DNA of 64,000 nt from Holothuria scabra (Eukaryota > Echinodermata > Holothuroidea > Aspidochirotida > Holothuriidae), in contig CM074188.1 of assembly GCA_037179385.1 (NCBI GenBank), forward strand, positions 20,229,318-20,293,317. Reading direction: 5' to 3'. The notes beneath the pieces were generated by a model. It was not told the origin of the DNA, ran no database searches, and saw only the letters and a program-made list of their open reading frames with translations. Below, piece after piece: positions 27,701 to 37,530 of this stretch (position 1 is the stretch's first letter; every line of letters starts with the position of its first letter). The position numbers and the translations under genes were made by a program.

Positions 27701-30700
27701 AAATCAACCCTTAATACTGTACCATTGTTTGCAGTCGATTTCACATGCCCTTTGATAATTTAGTTCTAAGGCCAACATCATGCTCTGTCTAGTTTTCATC
27801 CCCCAATCATGTCGGAACATTGCATTCTTTTACTGTACTCGGTTGTAGTTGCGTTAATGTACTGTAGCTACTATCCCGCTTTTAATAACGAACCCCATGT
27901 AAAGCAATCATGATAATCTTAGCAGTTCTGGGCACCCGTTTAACTTATCTTATGGTTCCTTTCCAATATAAATATCCCCGTATATTTTTAGCAGTTCTCG
28001 TCCAAAACTTCCGTCTTGTTTAAAAAGAATCTGCAACTGAAATGCACGTAAGTCCGATCCCCGAAAAATCCACGTACGCTGAGATTTGCGATGCCGTTTC
28101 TACGTGAATTTAGCACGGAGCTCGCCCGGCTTCGCTAGCTGGCATTACAAGCGCGATCGTCGTAACACAAACTCAACGTGAAAATTTGTCTCGAGACCGA
28201 GTATTTTCACACACTAAATCACATAGGCGAAGGCGCGAGTTGTGATTGGCTGCCTAGAATCAACGCAATTGAACCAATCACGAAGCAGGGGCCAATTTAA
28301 ATTTTGCAATGGATCTTTTGCATATGATGTCACCGAGCAAAATATTATGCCTTGTTTGGCAGTAAAAACGGACACTCACGTAAGTCTAGTGCAAGCGTGG
28401 GCCAAGAAGTTTGCTGCAAGATATCACGTGCATTACTGTTTTCGTTTGCAATGACGTCGTATGACAACATTGCTTAAGTCCTACCGTAAATAACATTACG
28501 GAAGGAATGCTGGGAATGCCTTAATTTATGCAAGGAAATAACCACCGAACTTCACAAGATTCTGGGTGTTAAGTGTACAAAACGTGCACATAAATGTATG
28601 CAAAGGTTGGGGATTTGAAAAAACGGCGAAACACTGCAGCTAGATAGTCTGTACTATGTGTTTTGTGCAGAACAGTTTGTACAGCAACTTACGCGGCGCT
28701 TTCTGCGAGACAGCAAGGAATACACCTTGAATGCACTTCTAAATCGAATTCCAAGTAGGCTAATACTACTGGGTTATAGCGGAAAACATCAAAGAATCAT
28801 TGCCATGGCAGGAGTAAAATTTATAAGTTTGTGATTATCAATGCATCCCGTTTTGGCGGGAAGTTAAAGGATTGAGTATTTACGGGAATTTTAACGAAAT
28901 TAAGAGCAAGTTTCAAGTATATTTAGCCCCTTTTTTCCAATTTCAAATAATCGGTGGTAGTGATCGGTTGAATGGCAGAATTTTACCGATGCCGATTATT
29001 TACCGATAACGCAATAATCGGCCCGATGCCGATTACTTAACAGATGATCGGTCGAACACTACTTACAATATGATATATATTGTAACAAACATGAATCACC
29101 CACATGACAAGCATGAAATCCCACACAGTAACCCTACTTGAGAGATCATACTACCACGGGCAAAACCTTTTGAAATCTTGCTACCCAAATGAACTTTCAC
29201 CTCCACTTAAAACAATAGGGATTACCTACCCTACTGCATACAGCCATCAATAGCTAAACATGAACAATTCACAAGCTAAGTATGAGATCCCTCATAGTTA
29301 TCCTCCTTCAAATATGACGGCTACAAGGTTTTGACCTTTTGTGAACGAAAATAACCTTTGACCTCCACCAACAAGAGAAAACTCCCAAATGGATATGATG
29401 CTGCAAGTAATGAAGGTAACTGGTGCACCTGGTTTGATACACAGTAGCATTAGTATAAAGTTTGCTTTGATTACTTAAGAACTTGATAAAAAAAATAAAC
29501 ATCTTTATTTTAATCAAAACTATAGCACTTTATTTTGTTAGAGTTTAGCTATTTTGTTTTTAGCTCTTTTGTATTTTATTTTTTAATGAATACCCTTTCC
29601 AATGGTTATGCTGTCCTTGAAAATTAACAAAAACTGATAACTCTATTAACCCAGAATCAAACAAGACTACTTATAGACACAAAAACACACAAGTTTCCCT
29701 GGTTTGATACACAGTACTGTAGCATCAAGCTTGCTTTGATTACCTGAACTACAGTACTTTAATATAAGTCTTGCTTAGAGGCCTAAACAGAGGCAGACAC
29801 TGTTTATTCAGTACTAAAACGGTTAAGTCCATTGAGCACCTGGCTCAACAGGCTGTATGATTTATTCTGTCCAGACACTGTGGTTTGTACTGGCAGTCAA
29901 CTGTGATAAATTATGCCAATTTGAATGGAGTTGCAAAGTTGGTTACAATTTGATTTATCCAATAAAGCAACCACCGTTGATGCACACTCAAGGGTATTTG
30001 ATCCTATGACCCATAATTTAGTTCTTTCTATAAAACTAATATTAACCTACTGTATGGCATATTTAATTAACAATTCCAATTTCCAATTCATGCATGCTCA
30101 CATGTCCTTATGAGGACACCTAGCAGCATTACATTTACTAAATAACAATCTTTGATACTAAATTTAATGTTGTCTTCAAGTTTTCTTTTAAGTTATCAAA
30201 GAGACAATGCTGGTACATCTCAGAAGAAATTCTTGTGCATCACACAAAGCAGTTGATCTGTTCAAAGTTTACACTTATGAAGTCAGAACAGTCCTCTGCT
30301 TTGTGTGCACAGAAACCTTCAGTATTTTCAAGCTATGACTCCAAATGACCCTCATACAGCCTTTGTTTAAACTCACATGTTCCAGACACAGATACTGGAG
30401 AAACTTCCATTTAACAGTACAAAAAAGTTTCATGAAAATCTTTTTATTCTTGTGGCAAAATCAGCATATCCATGCCAAATATCCCTCACAGGTATCCTAC
30501 TTGAATTGTAACTTCTTTATAAGGTTTTGATGTTTTGACCTCTGGTGACCCCAAATGACCTTTGACCTCCACCAAAAAATAGGGATCATCTACTTAATAT
30601 GGATAATCCACATGCTACGTATGAGATCCCTCACGGTTATCCTTCATGGGATACAGTGTTTACAAGATTTTGACCTCTGGTAACCCTAAAAGACCTTTAT

Positions 30701-33700
30701 CTCCACCAAAACAATAGGAATCATCTACTCAATATGGGCAATCTGCATGGTAAGTATGAGATCACTCACATTTTTCTTTCTGGAGATTTCGTGTTAGCAA
30801 GCAATTTCTAAGGTATTTATCATTTGACCTTTTTACCTCTAGTGTATCCAAATGACCTTGGCTTTGACCTCACCAAAAACAATAGGGATCATCTACTCAA
30901 TGTGGGCCATCTACATGCCAAGTATGAGATCTCTCCGAGTTACCCTTCTTGAGATATCCTGTTTACAAGTGGGTGTCACACACACATACACCTTACACAC
31001 ACACACATACACACACACAACATCACCATCATATACAGTAGATTCCTTGCCTGCCTTCAGCAAGGAATCAAAAATGGAACCTACTGCTCTTGTGCGTGAT
31101 GCTCCACATAAGCAATGGAGTAGGGAAACAAGCCAGTGGGGGCCACAACTGAAAATAAGGCTGTGGCTGGCTTGACTTGAACCAATAGGCTGGAAACTGG
31201 GCTGTAAAACTCCATCTAACCAATTAACCCGATGAATCAATTGTCAAAGAAACTTTTACTTTTTGTCTCCTAACAAGTTTGTTCTATGACTGGGAAAACT
31301 TCTAATTGTACCACAATCAGAGGAAATAATTTTCCCCTCATTTTCTCTGTCTGAAAATTATTTCAATGGGTTTACAATGCAAACACACTGTTTGCTAAAT
31401 AAACTCCAACATTCATAAGCAGCCAGGATAACACCATGCTCACACACACCCGCTTGTGAAAGTGCAACATGTCATGTCATGGCAATATTTATTTAATGGA
31501 ATAAAAACATTACAACACCTGATCCATATCTTTTGAAGTGATCAACAGCACATGTTTAAATAACAAATGATATATTGTATAAATATTTCTTTGCCTAAGG
31601 GTTGCTTACATTAATTATTCAATAAATCATTACATCAACAAACAACATGGTACAGACAACAGAAAAGGAAAAATATGAGAAAAGCACTTTACACAACACG
31701 TTAATGGTCTGTCACCTAATGTCAGAGTACAGTAATAAATTTCACAAAAGATTCAGTTTCTCAGCATTTTTTTTTTTCTTTTTTTTTTTACTACAAAATT
31801 TTCACCACGATAAAGCTTACAAATAAATGTACATATAATGTATGAACAATTGCTTTCACAGAATCTCAGTTTACATTTTCTTATTCTTATTCCATTTTCA
31901 GCTGAGATGACTGTACTTTATGTAAATCTCCTACACTTTTATTTGGTACATTGAGCTGGCTCATGAAATTTACCAAATTTTTCAAACTTGTGAATCTTCT
32001 TCCACACAATAAACATGCCCCCTACTTGAGCATATTTTAAGTGCTTTGAAGTGACATAAAAGTATGTAAGCCATGGCTACTGCCACGAAAAAATCAATAG
32101 TGTTTTATGTGCAACAGTCACATGCAAGTTGTCAGCTGCTTCTCTGAGTTTGGGATTAGGGTTATCATTTGCCAGTTAGAAAATTTCTTGTTAAACAGTG
32201 CCTATTACCCCATTTTTTTCCATTTCTGGTGGAGGGTGGGGACTGGTGAAATCAGTTGAAGCAATCTATAAAAGCCCTCAAGGGGTCATTTTAGGATGGT
32301 TGAAGACCCACTGTATGGTAAAGTGGTTACAACATCTGACTTGCAGTCAGGAGGTTGGGAGTTCAAGTCCTGGCCAGATCATACCAAAGACTTAAAAAAT
32401 GCAACCTACTGTCATTGTGCTTGGTAGTCAGATTAAGCAATGGAGTAGGGAAAATGAACCAGTGAGCCACAACTGGAAAAGGGGCTGTGGCTGGCTTGAC
32501 ATGAACCAACTGGTTGGAAACTGGGCTGTTAAACTCCATTTAACCTAACCTTCAGAATGGTTTAAATATTCAGGTTTGGTATTAAAGGTATAAGAGGAAC
32601 TGACCTGGTTCTTCCAGTACACTTTCTACATTCCTTCCAGGACTTTGTTGGTGTTCAATCTTTTGAGGACTAGACCTTGAAGGCCCTGAAGGACCTCTTG
32701 GGCTGGAAAAGCTTAACCTACGATCATTTGTGCGCAACATTGTGTTGAACATCTCCACTGCATTTTTGTAATTCCACTCTGTTCCTGTAAAAGTAACAAT
32801 TTCCACAAAGAGTGACATATACAAAAGCTAACAGAAAAATGTTCATTCATTTTCCATGCCCCATGTTTATTTTTTTTTTTTAACAAACTAGCATTTAACA
32901 TTGACACATTTTCTACAAATGAGGCAAGCAGGTGTTCAGACATGAATTCAGGTTGATGGCCAATGTTTTGTTTTTCAGTGAAAGTTCAGTACATTACTAC
33001 AAATTTCGACAAACTTTGATATATATAATGATAAAATACAGCAAATGCATCCTGAATACTGGAAGTTATAAACTCCATTCTCACAAGGGCAAGACAGCCA
33101 TTAGCACAGCCAGAGTAAGATCATGTCCACCTCCCCCCACTCAGATCCTTAAATGATTTTTACTGACTATGAAAATTATTTCTTGTGTAGAACAAAAAAC
33201 TTACTCCCAATGATGCTTAATTTTTCACCAATATCATACAAATTTGTGACTGAGGATACTTAGTAATCAGAAATTTCTTAAAAGGGAAGGGAAACCCCTC
33301 CCCTTATAACCTTCCCCCTGGATGGTCATCATGTCCATCAGTTGTCCACCCTCAATAAAAAAAAAAAATGGCCACCTACAATAAAAAAAAAAATATGGCT
33401 ACACCAGTTAAGATATTGTAGCATCTCTTATCAGTCAACCCCAGCTTCAGGTCAAACAATATGCTCAGGAATAAGGAAAGCACTGACACTGTTGAGAGAA
33501 AACAAAGGCCCCAGTACTCCTGGCTTTTTTTAGGCTGGCTACTGCACATGACCACATGTTAGACAGTTGGTCTTGCTTCTTGACCTGTGGTTCGAATCCA
33601 CCACAGGGGGTGGCAGTGAATCAACTACTGTATATATGGTACTCTACCTGCCAGGATATCTCTTGCAAGTTCTTCTTCCAGATCTGTCTCCTGGACAAAT

Positions 33701-33732
33701 CTAGTCACCATTATCTTCTGTTTCTGATCCAT
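14886..33732 (-). CDS. OTUD7: OTUD7/Cezanne-like OTU deubiquitinase, complete coding region, eight exons
   Basis: OTUD7 (Cezanne) enzymes are cysteine proteases of the A20/OTU group; vertebrate Cezanne prefers Lys11-linked ubiquitin chains. Eight exons (33732-33648, 32784-32605, 25531-25298, 24036-23938, 22208-22072, 17747-17638, 16201-15930, 15715-14886) join in phase to 1947 nt, 648 aa plus stop. The UBA-like segment is at about residues 1-45 ([21 protein letters not shown]). The OTU core runs from about 150 to 400, with GRLNWW, the active site [10 protein letters not shown] (Cys192), [18 protein letters not shown] and [11 protein letters not shown] (catalytic His357). A Ser/Pro-rich linker follows, and an A20 finger with Cys621, 626, 638 and 641 ends the protein. 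It is shorter than human OTUD7B (about 840 aa), mostly because of a shorter linker. All splice sites are GT-AG; the exon 6 donor (AAG/GTCATC) is weak. It converges on PAN2. OTUD7A and OTUD7B arose within vertebrates, so the symbol names the family. Confidence 0.94.
15930..16201 (-). CDS. OTUD7: OTUD7-like exon 7 with catalytic histidine
   Basis: Acceptor TAACCTTAG, donor GTGAGT. It encodes [39 protein letters not shown] and [14 protein letters not shown]. His357 in SSHF is the expected catalytic histidine. This is one of the most conserved stretches of the gene. Confidence 0.95.
17228..17616. mobile_element. Palindromic MITE split by a second MITE
   Basis: Outer ends read AAAGGATTGTGGGACAG and CTATCCCACAATCCTTCG. 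They match the intact element at 36016-36177. The interior is interrupted at 17324-17574 by a GACGAATCCG-type MITE, so two insertions are nested. Confidence 0.65.
17324..17574 (+). mobile_element. GACGAATCCG MITE, copy 1
   Basis: Ends TAGACGAATTCG and CCGGATTCGTCTA are inverted repeats. Inner inverted strings GGGGTCCATCA and TGATGGACCCC are shared by all copies. TA sits at both edges. Confidence 0.75.
17638..17747 (-). CDS. OTUD7: OTUD7-like exon 6
   Basis: It encodes [20 protein letters not shown] followed by [11 protein letters not shown], matching GLVYTEDEWQKEWNELIKL of the family. The donor chosen, ACAAG/GTCATC, is non-consensus after +2, but it is the only one that keeps phase 2 with the next exon; the nearer GTGAG/GTCTCA would break the frame. 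Confidence 0.88.
18296..18601 (-). mobile_element. TTAA-flanked MITE, copy 1
   Basis: TTAA at both edges, with ends AGGCATATTTTC and GAATGACTGCCT. It is nearly identical, in reverse complement, to 57401-57705. TTAA duplications are used by piggyBac and Kolobok transposons, so an autonomous relative of one of these probably moved it. Confidence 0.8.
19979..20205 (-). repeat. tRNA-derived SINE
   Basis: Read on the - strand: a tRNA-like head with GGTCAGTTGGTTAGAGCACC (A box), GACTTGCAGTC and GGGACTTCAAGTCCC (B-box region), then the common body (CATACCAAAGAG, AGCAATGGAATAGGG, AAACAAGCCAGTGAGCC, TTGACTTGAACC). It is not a functional tRNA. Confidence 0.75.
21050..21315 (+). mobile_element. GACGAATCCG MITE, copy 2
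   Basis: A diverged copy beginning AGATGAATCCGACAAG and ending CCGAGTTCATCTGT, with CACTAGTGGGGTC and GGACTGAAATCAGACCATCA inside. Confidence 0.7.
22072..22208 (-). CDS. OTUD7: OTUD7-like exon 5
   Basis: Flanked by the acceptor CATGTAG and the donor GTATGT. It encodes [17 protein letters not shown] and a basic stretch, [13 protein letters not shown], aligning with the MWGFHDRDLMLRKAL and RRWRWQQ segments of vertebrate OTUD7. It ends in phase 0. Confidence 0.92.
23523..23781 (+). mobile_element. GACGAATCCG MITE, copy 3
   Basis: Starts TAGAAGAATACAACTAGTGC and ends GTCCGGATTCGTCTA. It carries AGTGACTGTAGGCAGCCATT and GGTGATGGACCCCAGTAATG. Confidence 0.75.
23938..24036 (-). CDS. OTUD7: OTUD7-like exon 4 with catalytic cysteine
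   Basis: This exon of 99 nt encodes [16 protein letters not shown], then [16 protein letters not shown]. The GDGNC box holds the nucleophile (Cys192 in the joined protein), so the enzyme is predicted active. The donor is GTGAGT; the acceptor is AAAG preceded by a pyrimidine-rich stretch. Confidence 0.93.
24777..25022 (+). repeat. tRNA-derived SINE with Glu-like head
   Basis: Head: GGTCTAATGGTAGAGC, a 5-bp anticodon stem TCCAC/GTGGA with loop CTCTCAC (as in tRNA-Glu CTC), and GGTTCGATTCCC. It is followed by the shared body CATACCAAAGAC...CCACAACTGGAAAA...AACTTGAACCAATAGG. Full length, in an OTUD7-like intron. Confidence 0.8.
25148..25249. mobile_element. Partial TTAA MITE
   Basis: A diverged 3' half: TCAATCAAAGAGATGTGCCA, AAAAATTGTAGTTTGGAGTG and TGACTGCCTTTAA. 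Confidence 0.5.
25298..25531 (-). CDS. OTUD7: OTUD7-like exon 3, N-terminal part of OTU catalytic region
   Basis: The acceptor is TTATACAG and the donor GTAAGA. It encodes [16 protein letters not shown], matching the KRLSRGISHA motif of OTUD7, then [15 protein letters not shown] and a helix ending HLHHNG. The first two bases complete an Ala codon from exon 2; the last base begins the Gly of GRLNWW. Confidence 0.9.
25618..25705. repeat. 17-bp perfect inverted repeat
   Basis: CCCTGTCTCATTGGTCC at 25618-25634 is repeated in reverse complement at 25689-25705, around a C-rich spacer. It may be a tiny MITE or hairpin in the OTUD7-like second intron. Confidence 0.7.
27125..27271 (-). mobile_element. 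GACGAATCCG MITE, partial copy
   Basis: Only one half is clear, in reverse orientation: AATATGAGGGTTTAAAATT, GGCTGATAGCCCCACTAACG and GGATTCATCTA. Confidence 0.5.
27318..27406 (+). repeat. Truncated tRNA-derived SINE
   Basis: The head resembles the 24777 copy (GGTATAATGCTAAAAGCATC, CCACCTCTTACCC, GAAGGCCTAGG), followed only by TCATACCAAAGACTTAA. It lies just before the hAT insertion. Confidence 0.6.
27435..29069. mobile_element. Non-autonomous hAT transposon with 8-bp duplication
   Basis: The element proper is 27443-29061 (1619 bp), flanked by perfect CTTACAAT duplications at 27435-27442 and 29062-29069. Ends TAGTGTTCGACCGAT and ATCGGTCGAACACTA are inverted. Both subterminal regions hold copies of AATCGGCCCGATGCCGATTA in opposite orientation. 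An 8-bp duplication and TAGTG ends fit the hAT superfamily. The interior is markedly richer in CpG than its surroundings and has two CCAAT-type boxes (near 28244 and 28274) but no transposase ORF. It lies in the OTUD7-like second intron. Confidence 0.92.
29130..31020. repeat. Inverse copy of the 147-bp repeat family, with (CA)n
   Basis: Units such as ATGACCTTTGACCTCCACCA and AGGGATCATCTACTCAATAT are reverse complements of the 7110-8260 array. They are clear at 29130-29400 and 30330-30970, with unrelated DNA between. A CA-rich microsatellite (30975-31021) separates them from the hairpin at 31041-31069. Inside the middle part, a diverged direct repeat CTGGTTTGATACACAGTA occurs near 29430 and 29699. 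Confidence 0.8.
31041..31069. repeat. 10-bp hairpin, end of inverse composite repeat
   Basis: GATTCCTTGC and GCAAGGAATC around a 9-nt loop, followed by AAAAAT as in the 6188 copy read on the other strand. A SINE body begins immediately after. Confidence 0.75.
31070..31224 (+). repeat. SINE body without head
   Basis: Shared body: GGAACCTACTGCTCTTGTGC, AGCAATGGAGTAGGGAAACA, TGGCTGGCTTGACTTGAACC and CTCCATCTAACC. The head is replaced by the hairpin of the composite repeat. Confidence 0.75.
32306..32550 (+). repeat. tRNA-derived SINE, full length
   Basis: Head ATGGTAAAGTGGTTACAACA, TCTGACTTGCAGTCAGG (loop CTTGCAG), GAGTTCAAGTCC, then CATACCAAAGAC and the full body to TAAACTCCATTTAACC. The head differs from that of the 24777 copy. 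Confidence 0.8.
32605..32784 (-). CDS. OTUD7: OTUD7-like exon 2, rest of UBA-like domain and linker
   Basis: The acceptor is TTTTACAG and the donor GTCAGT. Two bases complete the split Gly codon, followed by [16 protein letters not shown], which aligns with the KNWDVNAAL segment of vertebrate OTUD7, then a Ser/Pro/Arg-rich linker ending VLEEP. The end is in phase 1. Confidence 0.88.
33648..33732 (-). CDS. OTUD7: OTUD7-like exon 1, start codon and UBA-like helix
   Basis: The ATG is at 33732-33730. The exon encodes [12 protein letters not shown], then [17 protein letters not shown], and is cut before GTAGAG in phase 1. The start is supported by similarity to the vertebrate N-terminus (short Met-led helix, then a LARDLLEG-like motif). 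Upstream bases lack another in-frame Met close by. The 5' UTR and promoter are not resolved. Confidence 0.85.
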
Positions 33733-35181
33733 GGTCTATAAGTGCCAGCTACCAACAATGAGAATGAAGTTGGGTTGAGATCATCTTTAGCAGCAAAAGT
33801 GTACATGTAAATCAAAAGTAAAATAGAGTAAAATTAGTCAGAAAAGACATCTCATACAATGAATGATTAATTCATCACCTGTATGGATTTTGCTATTGTT
33901 TAGTCATTAGCATCATGACATGGATGTCCAAACAATTGCTGTAACATCAGGCTCAATTTTTGTGGTTTTCTGGTTATACAGTCAGGTATAACCACAGTAC
34001 TGTACTTTACGCTGTAAAATTACATATGTAAGAAAACCAAAAGTTGAAAGTTGGTTTTGTATTATGGACAACAGTACCATTTTTTCTCTGTAAAAATTAA
34101 AAAGCAACTTGTTTTTTATCTGGTTGAAGACTATACTGCATATTGATTAGCTCTTTCAGCATTTATCATAATTATTTCAGACTTTATTTATTTTTTTGTC
34201 TCAAACATCATTTTCTAAGCTTCCTCCAAGACAAGTAAGTCTTTCATGATGAGAATGTTAAAGTTAGTAGTACTGCACTAAATCAAAGTTCAGAAATGAG
34301 GTTAGTGAGTTAAATCTTGTGATTTCTTGAAATCCTGCATATTTTGATTTTTTTTTTCAGAAATTTTCCACAGAGGCAAAAAAAAATGTTAAAGGAATGT
34401 CATTTTTTATGCTTGTTGGAACTTAAAGTACAAAACTGAAATCCTCTTTTGAGCCAAAAGTAACATTGAAGCATTTAGGGCTAACACATTCCTGTACTGC
34501 ACACTAAACTACTAAGTTTGTCTGCTGACCAACAACTTGAAAGTCATTTCCTGAACAACTTCATGCATATATACTGTACAATAGACTAATATATACTTTG
34601 CTGATACAATACTGCCAACAAGATCAGCACATTTTCAACTCAGCAACCAGTTTGACATTAGTTGACCTTCAGCTATTGATCAACAAGTTTTTCACAGTGA
34701 ACTTTAACACAACTATGGTAACCAGTCAGTCATGTCTATCTAGGATGGTCCCTAATCCTCAACTACTGTACTTAACCAACTTGACCCATTCATCATGTCA
34801 CTGCTCCTCTTTGTGTCCAACAGAGAAATTTCTTTTGTATCATGTAACTTACAACCTTCTGAAAGAGCCTATTTAAGGATATGAATACATAGTGACTCTA
34901 GATTCTATCATTTCCTAAGTACTATATTTATGCATGAAAACTTTGCATGCAGTACATTGTACCCAACATGATTTTAAGCAGTGCATTCTACATACAAGTT
35001 TATCTTAATTTAAATTCTATTGCACTGCACTGCTCTTAGACTTTGAAAAGTTTTTACTATCTCAAGTGTAAATTTGCTGAATGCTCAAGACTGAATGGGA
35101 ACTGGATGATTAGCCACATTAAACAGTGGCACTGTTACACCACTTTTAGCTACTGAAGTATATCAGGCATAATATTGAAAA

Positions 35182-35749
35182 AAGGGTTTAAGGTCATATC
35201 AAGCTTTGATATGTTAGAGGAGTACTTATTTTGAGCATTTTGGTGAAATTTGCATTGAAATCCGATATGTGGTTCTCAAGATATGAGCAAGTAAAGCTGT
35301 CACATTTTCAACAAACAGTGAACTTGAAGCAAGCACATATGACATCACATCCCCACATTAATGGGCAGTCTTTTTTTTTCTTTGACCTTTACGGCCTATT
35401 TTCTCCTCAACAACCCCATATTATCAAAATGTGATTGCAAAAGTGGCATGAGAACTTTCCAAACTTTTGCATTCCTCATGGGGGTCACTTCCTCATTAGC
35501 ATCTACGTCAACACAACATTCTGAAAAAACAAAGGTAAACAGAGCATTCCTTGTCAATATAAGGAAGTGATATCATCTTTGCTGCCCTCAACCTCACTTT
35601 GGAACAGAAATCGAGTAACTTCATTTGCTGATATCTGGAGAAATACATGTCCAATTTGAATGGAAATTTAACCACACTGTGTGTATTTACTGTACATAGT
35701 TCTTCTTTCACATGTGAAAAGTAATTTTTTGCTTAAATCTCCCCTTTAA
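35182..35749 (+). repeat. Dispersed 0.55 kb repeat, copy 2
   Basis: Same family as 3927-4474 and 56335-56894, in the same orientation. The left end AAAGGGTTTAAGG and right end CTTAAATCTCCCCTTTAA form an imperfect inverted pair. Confidence 0.7.
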
Positions 35750-36015
35750 TAATATTAACATACTGTATTCTTTGCCACTGCATTCTGAACACAATGCATT
35801 TTTAATACACTTCAAAAATTTAATACATTTCATACAGTAGGCAATGCTGTAACATGATTTTCCTTTGTATCCCAAGAAAATCATAAATAAATCAATAAAT
35901 ATCAAGCGCACAACAGTATTTATGACCAGCTGATACAAACAAGCAGCTGTTCATAATTTACAAGACACTTTGCACAGTTGTATTGTAGCGAGGACAGGAA
36001 TTAGTTCTGATCATT

Positions 36016-36177
36016 CCTATAGACCTATTTCCAAATAGCAATTACACAGGATTGTGGGATAGAGTTTTGGTGTTTGTCATTTTTGTCAATGGCATTTTAC
36101 TGTGGTGAAAACTGATGTGCACCCAAAACTCTATTCCACAATTCATTGTAATTACTATTTGGAAATAGATCTATAGG
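36016..36177. mobile_element. Palindromic MITE, 162 bp
   Basis: CCTATAGACCTATTTCCAAA and TTTGGAAATAGATCTATAGG bound an almost complete hairpin whose arms also share AGGATTGTGGGATAGAGTTT-like sequence. It is the same family as the split copy at 17228-17616. Confidence 0.85.
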
Positions 36178-36417
36178 GTGTTTGCAGATATTTAAATTCT
36201 CACCAACCTGGGAGGGGGGGGGGAAATACAGAAAGGGGCATTCAGCAAGTACACTTACTGTCACAGAGAGTGAGACTTTAAAATGTCATGTAAAACTGCC
36301 AAGTGAAATGATGATCAACGCATGTTAATGCTCTATGATTCATACTCTATGGAAGAACCAAATAACAAAATTACAAAACTTTTACTCCAAAATTTTTAGT
36401 TGAATGTTATCTTTGTT

Positions 36418-36592
36418 ATGCATACCAAAGACCTTAAAAAGTTTAACCTACTGCAATTGTGCTTGGTGCTAACAGCATAAGAAATGGAGAAGTAAAACAA
36501 GCCAGAGAGCCACAGCTGGAAAAAAAGGTTATGACAGAATCAATTTCAATCAACTCAGTTAGAAACTGAGGGCTCCTAAAACCTAAGCTTTA
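36418..36592 (+). repeat. SINE body, diverged
   Basis: GCATACCAAAGACCTTAAAA, TGCAATTGTGCTTGGTGC, AAACAAGCCAGAGAGCCACA and AACTCAGTTAGAAACTGAGG match the body consensus. No tRNA-like head is visible. Confidence 0.65.
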
Positions 36593-36970
36593 CTACTAAT
36601 GATACAGTATAATCGCACTGTCTGTACAAAATTGATATCAATCACAATCGCATGGACAACCGTTTTCTACACAACACAGTGCCTAGTGTTAAGCTTTCTT
36701 TTTTGCTGTAAAACATCCAACTTTATAGTCTATCCTCTTTTTCACAAACTGTATGTGTACACACCAGTATAAAGGCTTTTTGTGTCATCTTTTAAACAAT
36801 TATTGTCAGTGTACTACAGGCTGTCTGGTAGAAGAGCAGGGCCAATCTTTCTTCTTGAGAGGAAGGGGAAAGGGTGGGTGGATGAAATGATGACTTAACA
36901 CCACCTTGGGTCTACCTATCTAAGAGAAGGGGGATCCCTCTCACCTGTGGAGAATTCTGGCTTATGGAAG

Positions 36971-37530
36971 GTGGGCAAAATGAGCACTACTGTACACTGC
37001 TAGAGACAATACCAGGAATGTGGGCAAGATGAGAACTACTGTACACTGCTAGAGACAATACCAGGAATGTGGGCAAAATGAGCACTACTGTACATTGCTA
37101 GAGACAATACCAGGAATGTGGGCAAAATGAGCACTACTGTACATTGCTAGAGGCACTACCAGGAATGTGGGCAAGATGAGCACTACTGTACATTGCTAGA
37201 GGCACTACCAGGAATGTGGGCAAAATGAGCACTACTGTACATTGCTAGAGGCACTACCAGGAATGTGGGCAAAATGAGCACTACTGTACACTGCTAGAGG
37301 CACTACCAGGAATGTGGGCAAAATGAGCACTACTGTACACTGCTAGAGGCACTACCAGGAATGTGGGCAAAATGAGCACTACTGTACACTGCTAGAGGCA
37401 CTACCAGGAATGTGGGCAAAATGAGCACTACTGTACACTGCTAGAGGCACTACCAGGAATGTGGGCAAAATGAGCACTACTGTACATTGCTAGAGGCACT
37501 ACCAGGAATGTGGGTAGGATGAGCACTACT
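36971..37530. repeat. 49-bp minisatellite, left part
   Basis: About 11 near-identical units of GTGGGCAAAATGAGCACTAC, then TGTACACTGCTAGAGGCACT and ACCAGGAAT. It is interrupted by the 37531 transposon and resumes at 40099-40175. Confidence 0.95.

Larger units (their letters stand above)
33733..36970. other. Upstream flank of OTUD7-like coding region
   Basis: AT-rich DNA holding the 5' UTR or first intron of the OTUD7-like gene, one 0.55 kb repeat, one palindromic MITE and one SINE body. No CpG cluster or recognisable core promoter is seen next to the ATG. Confidence 0.4.
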
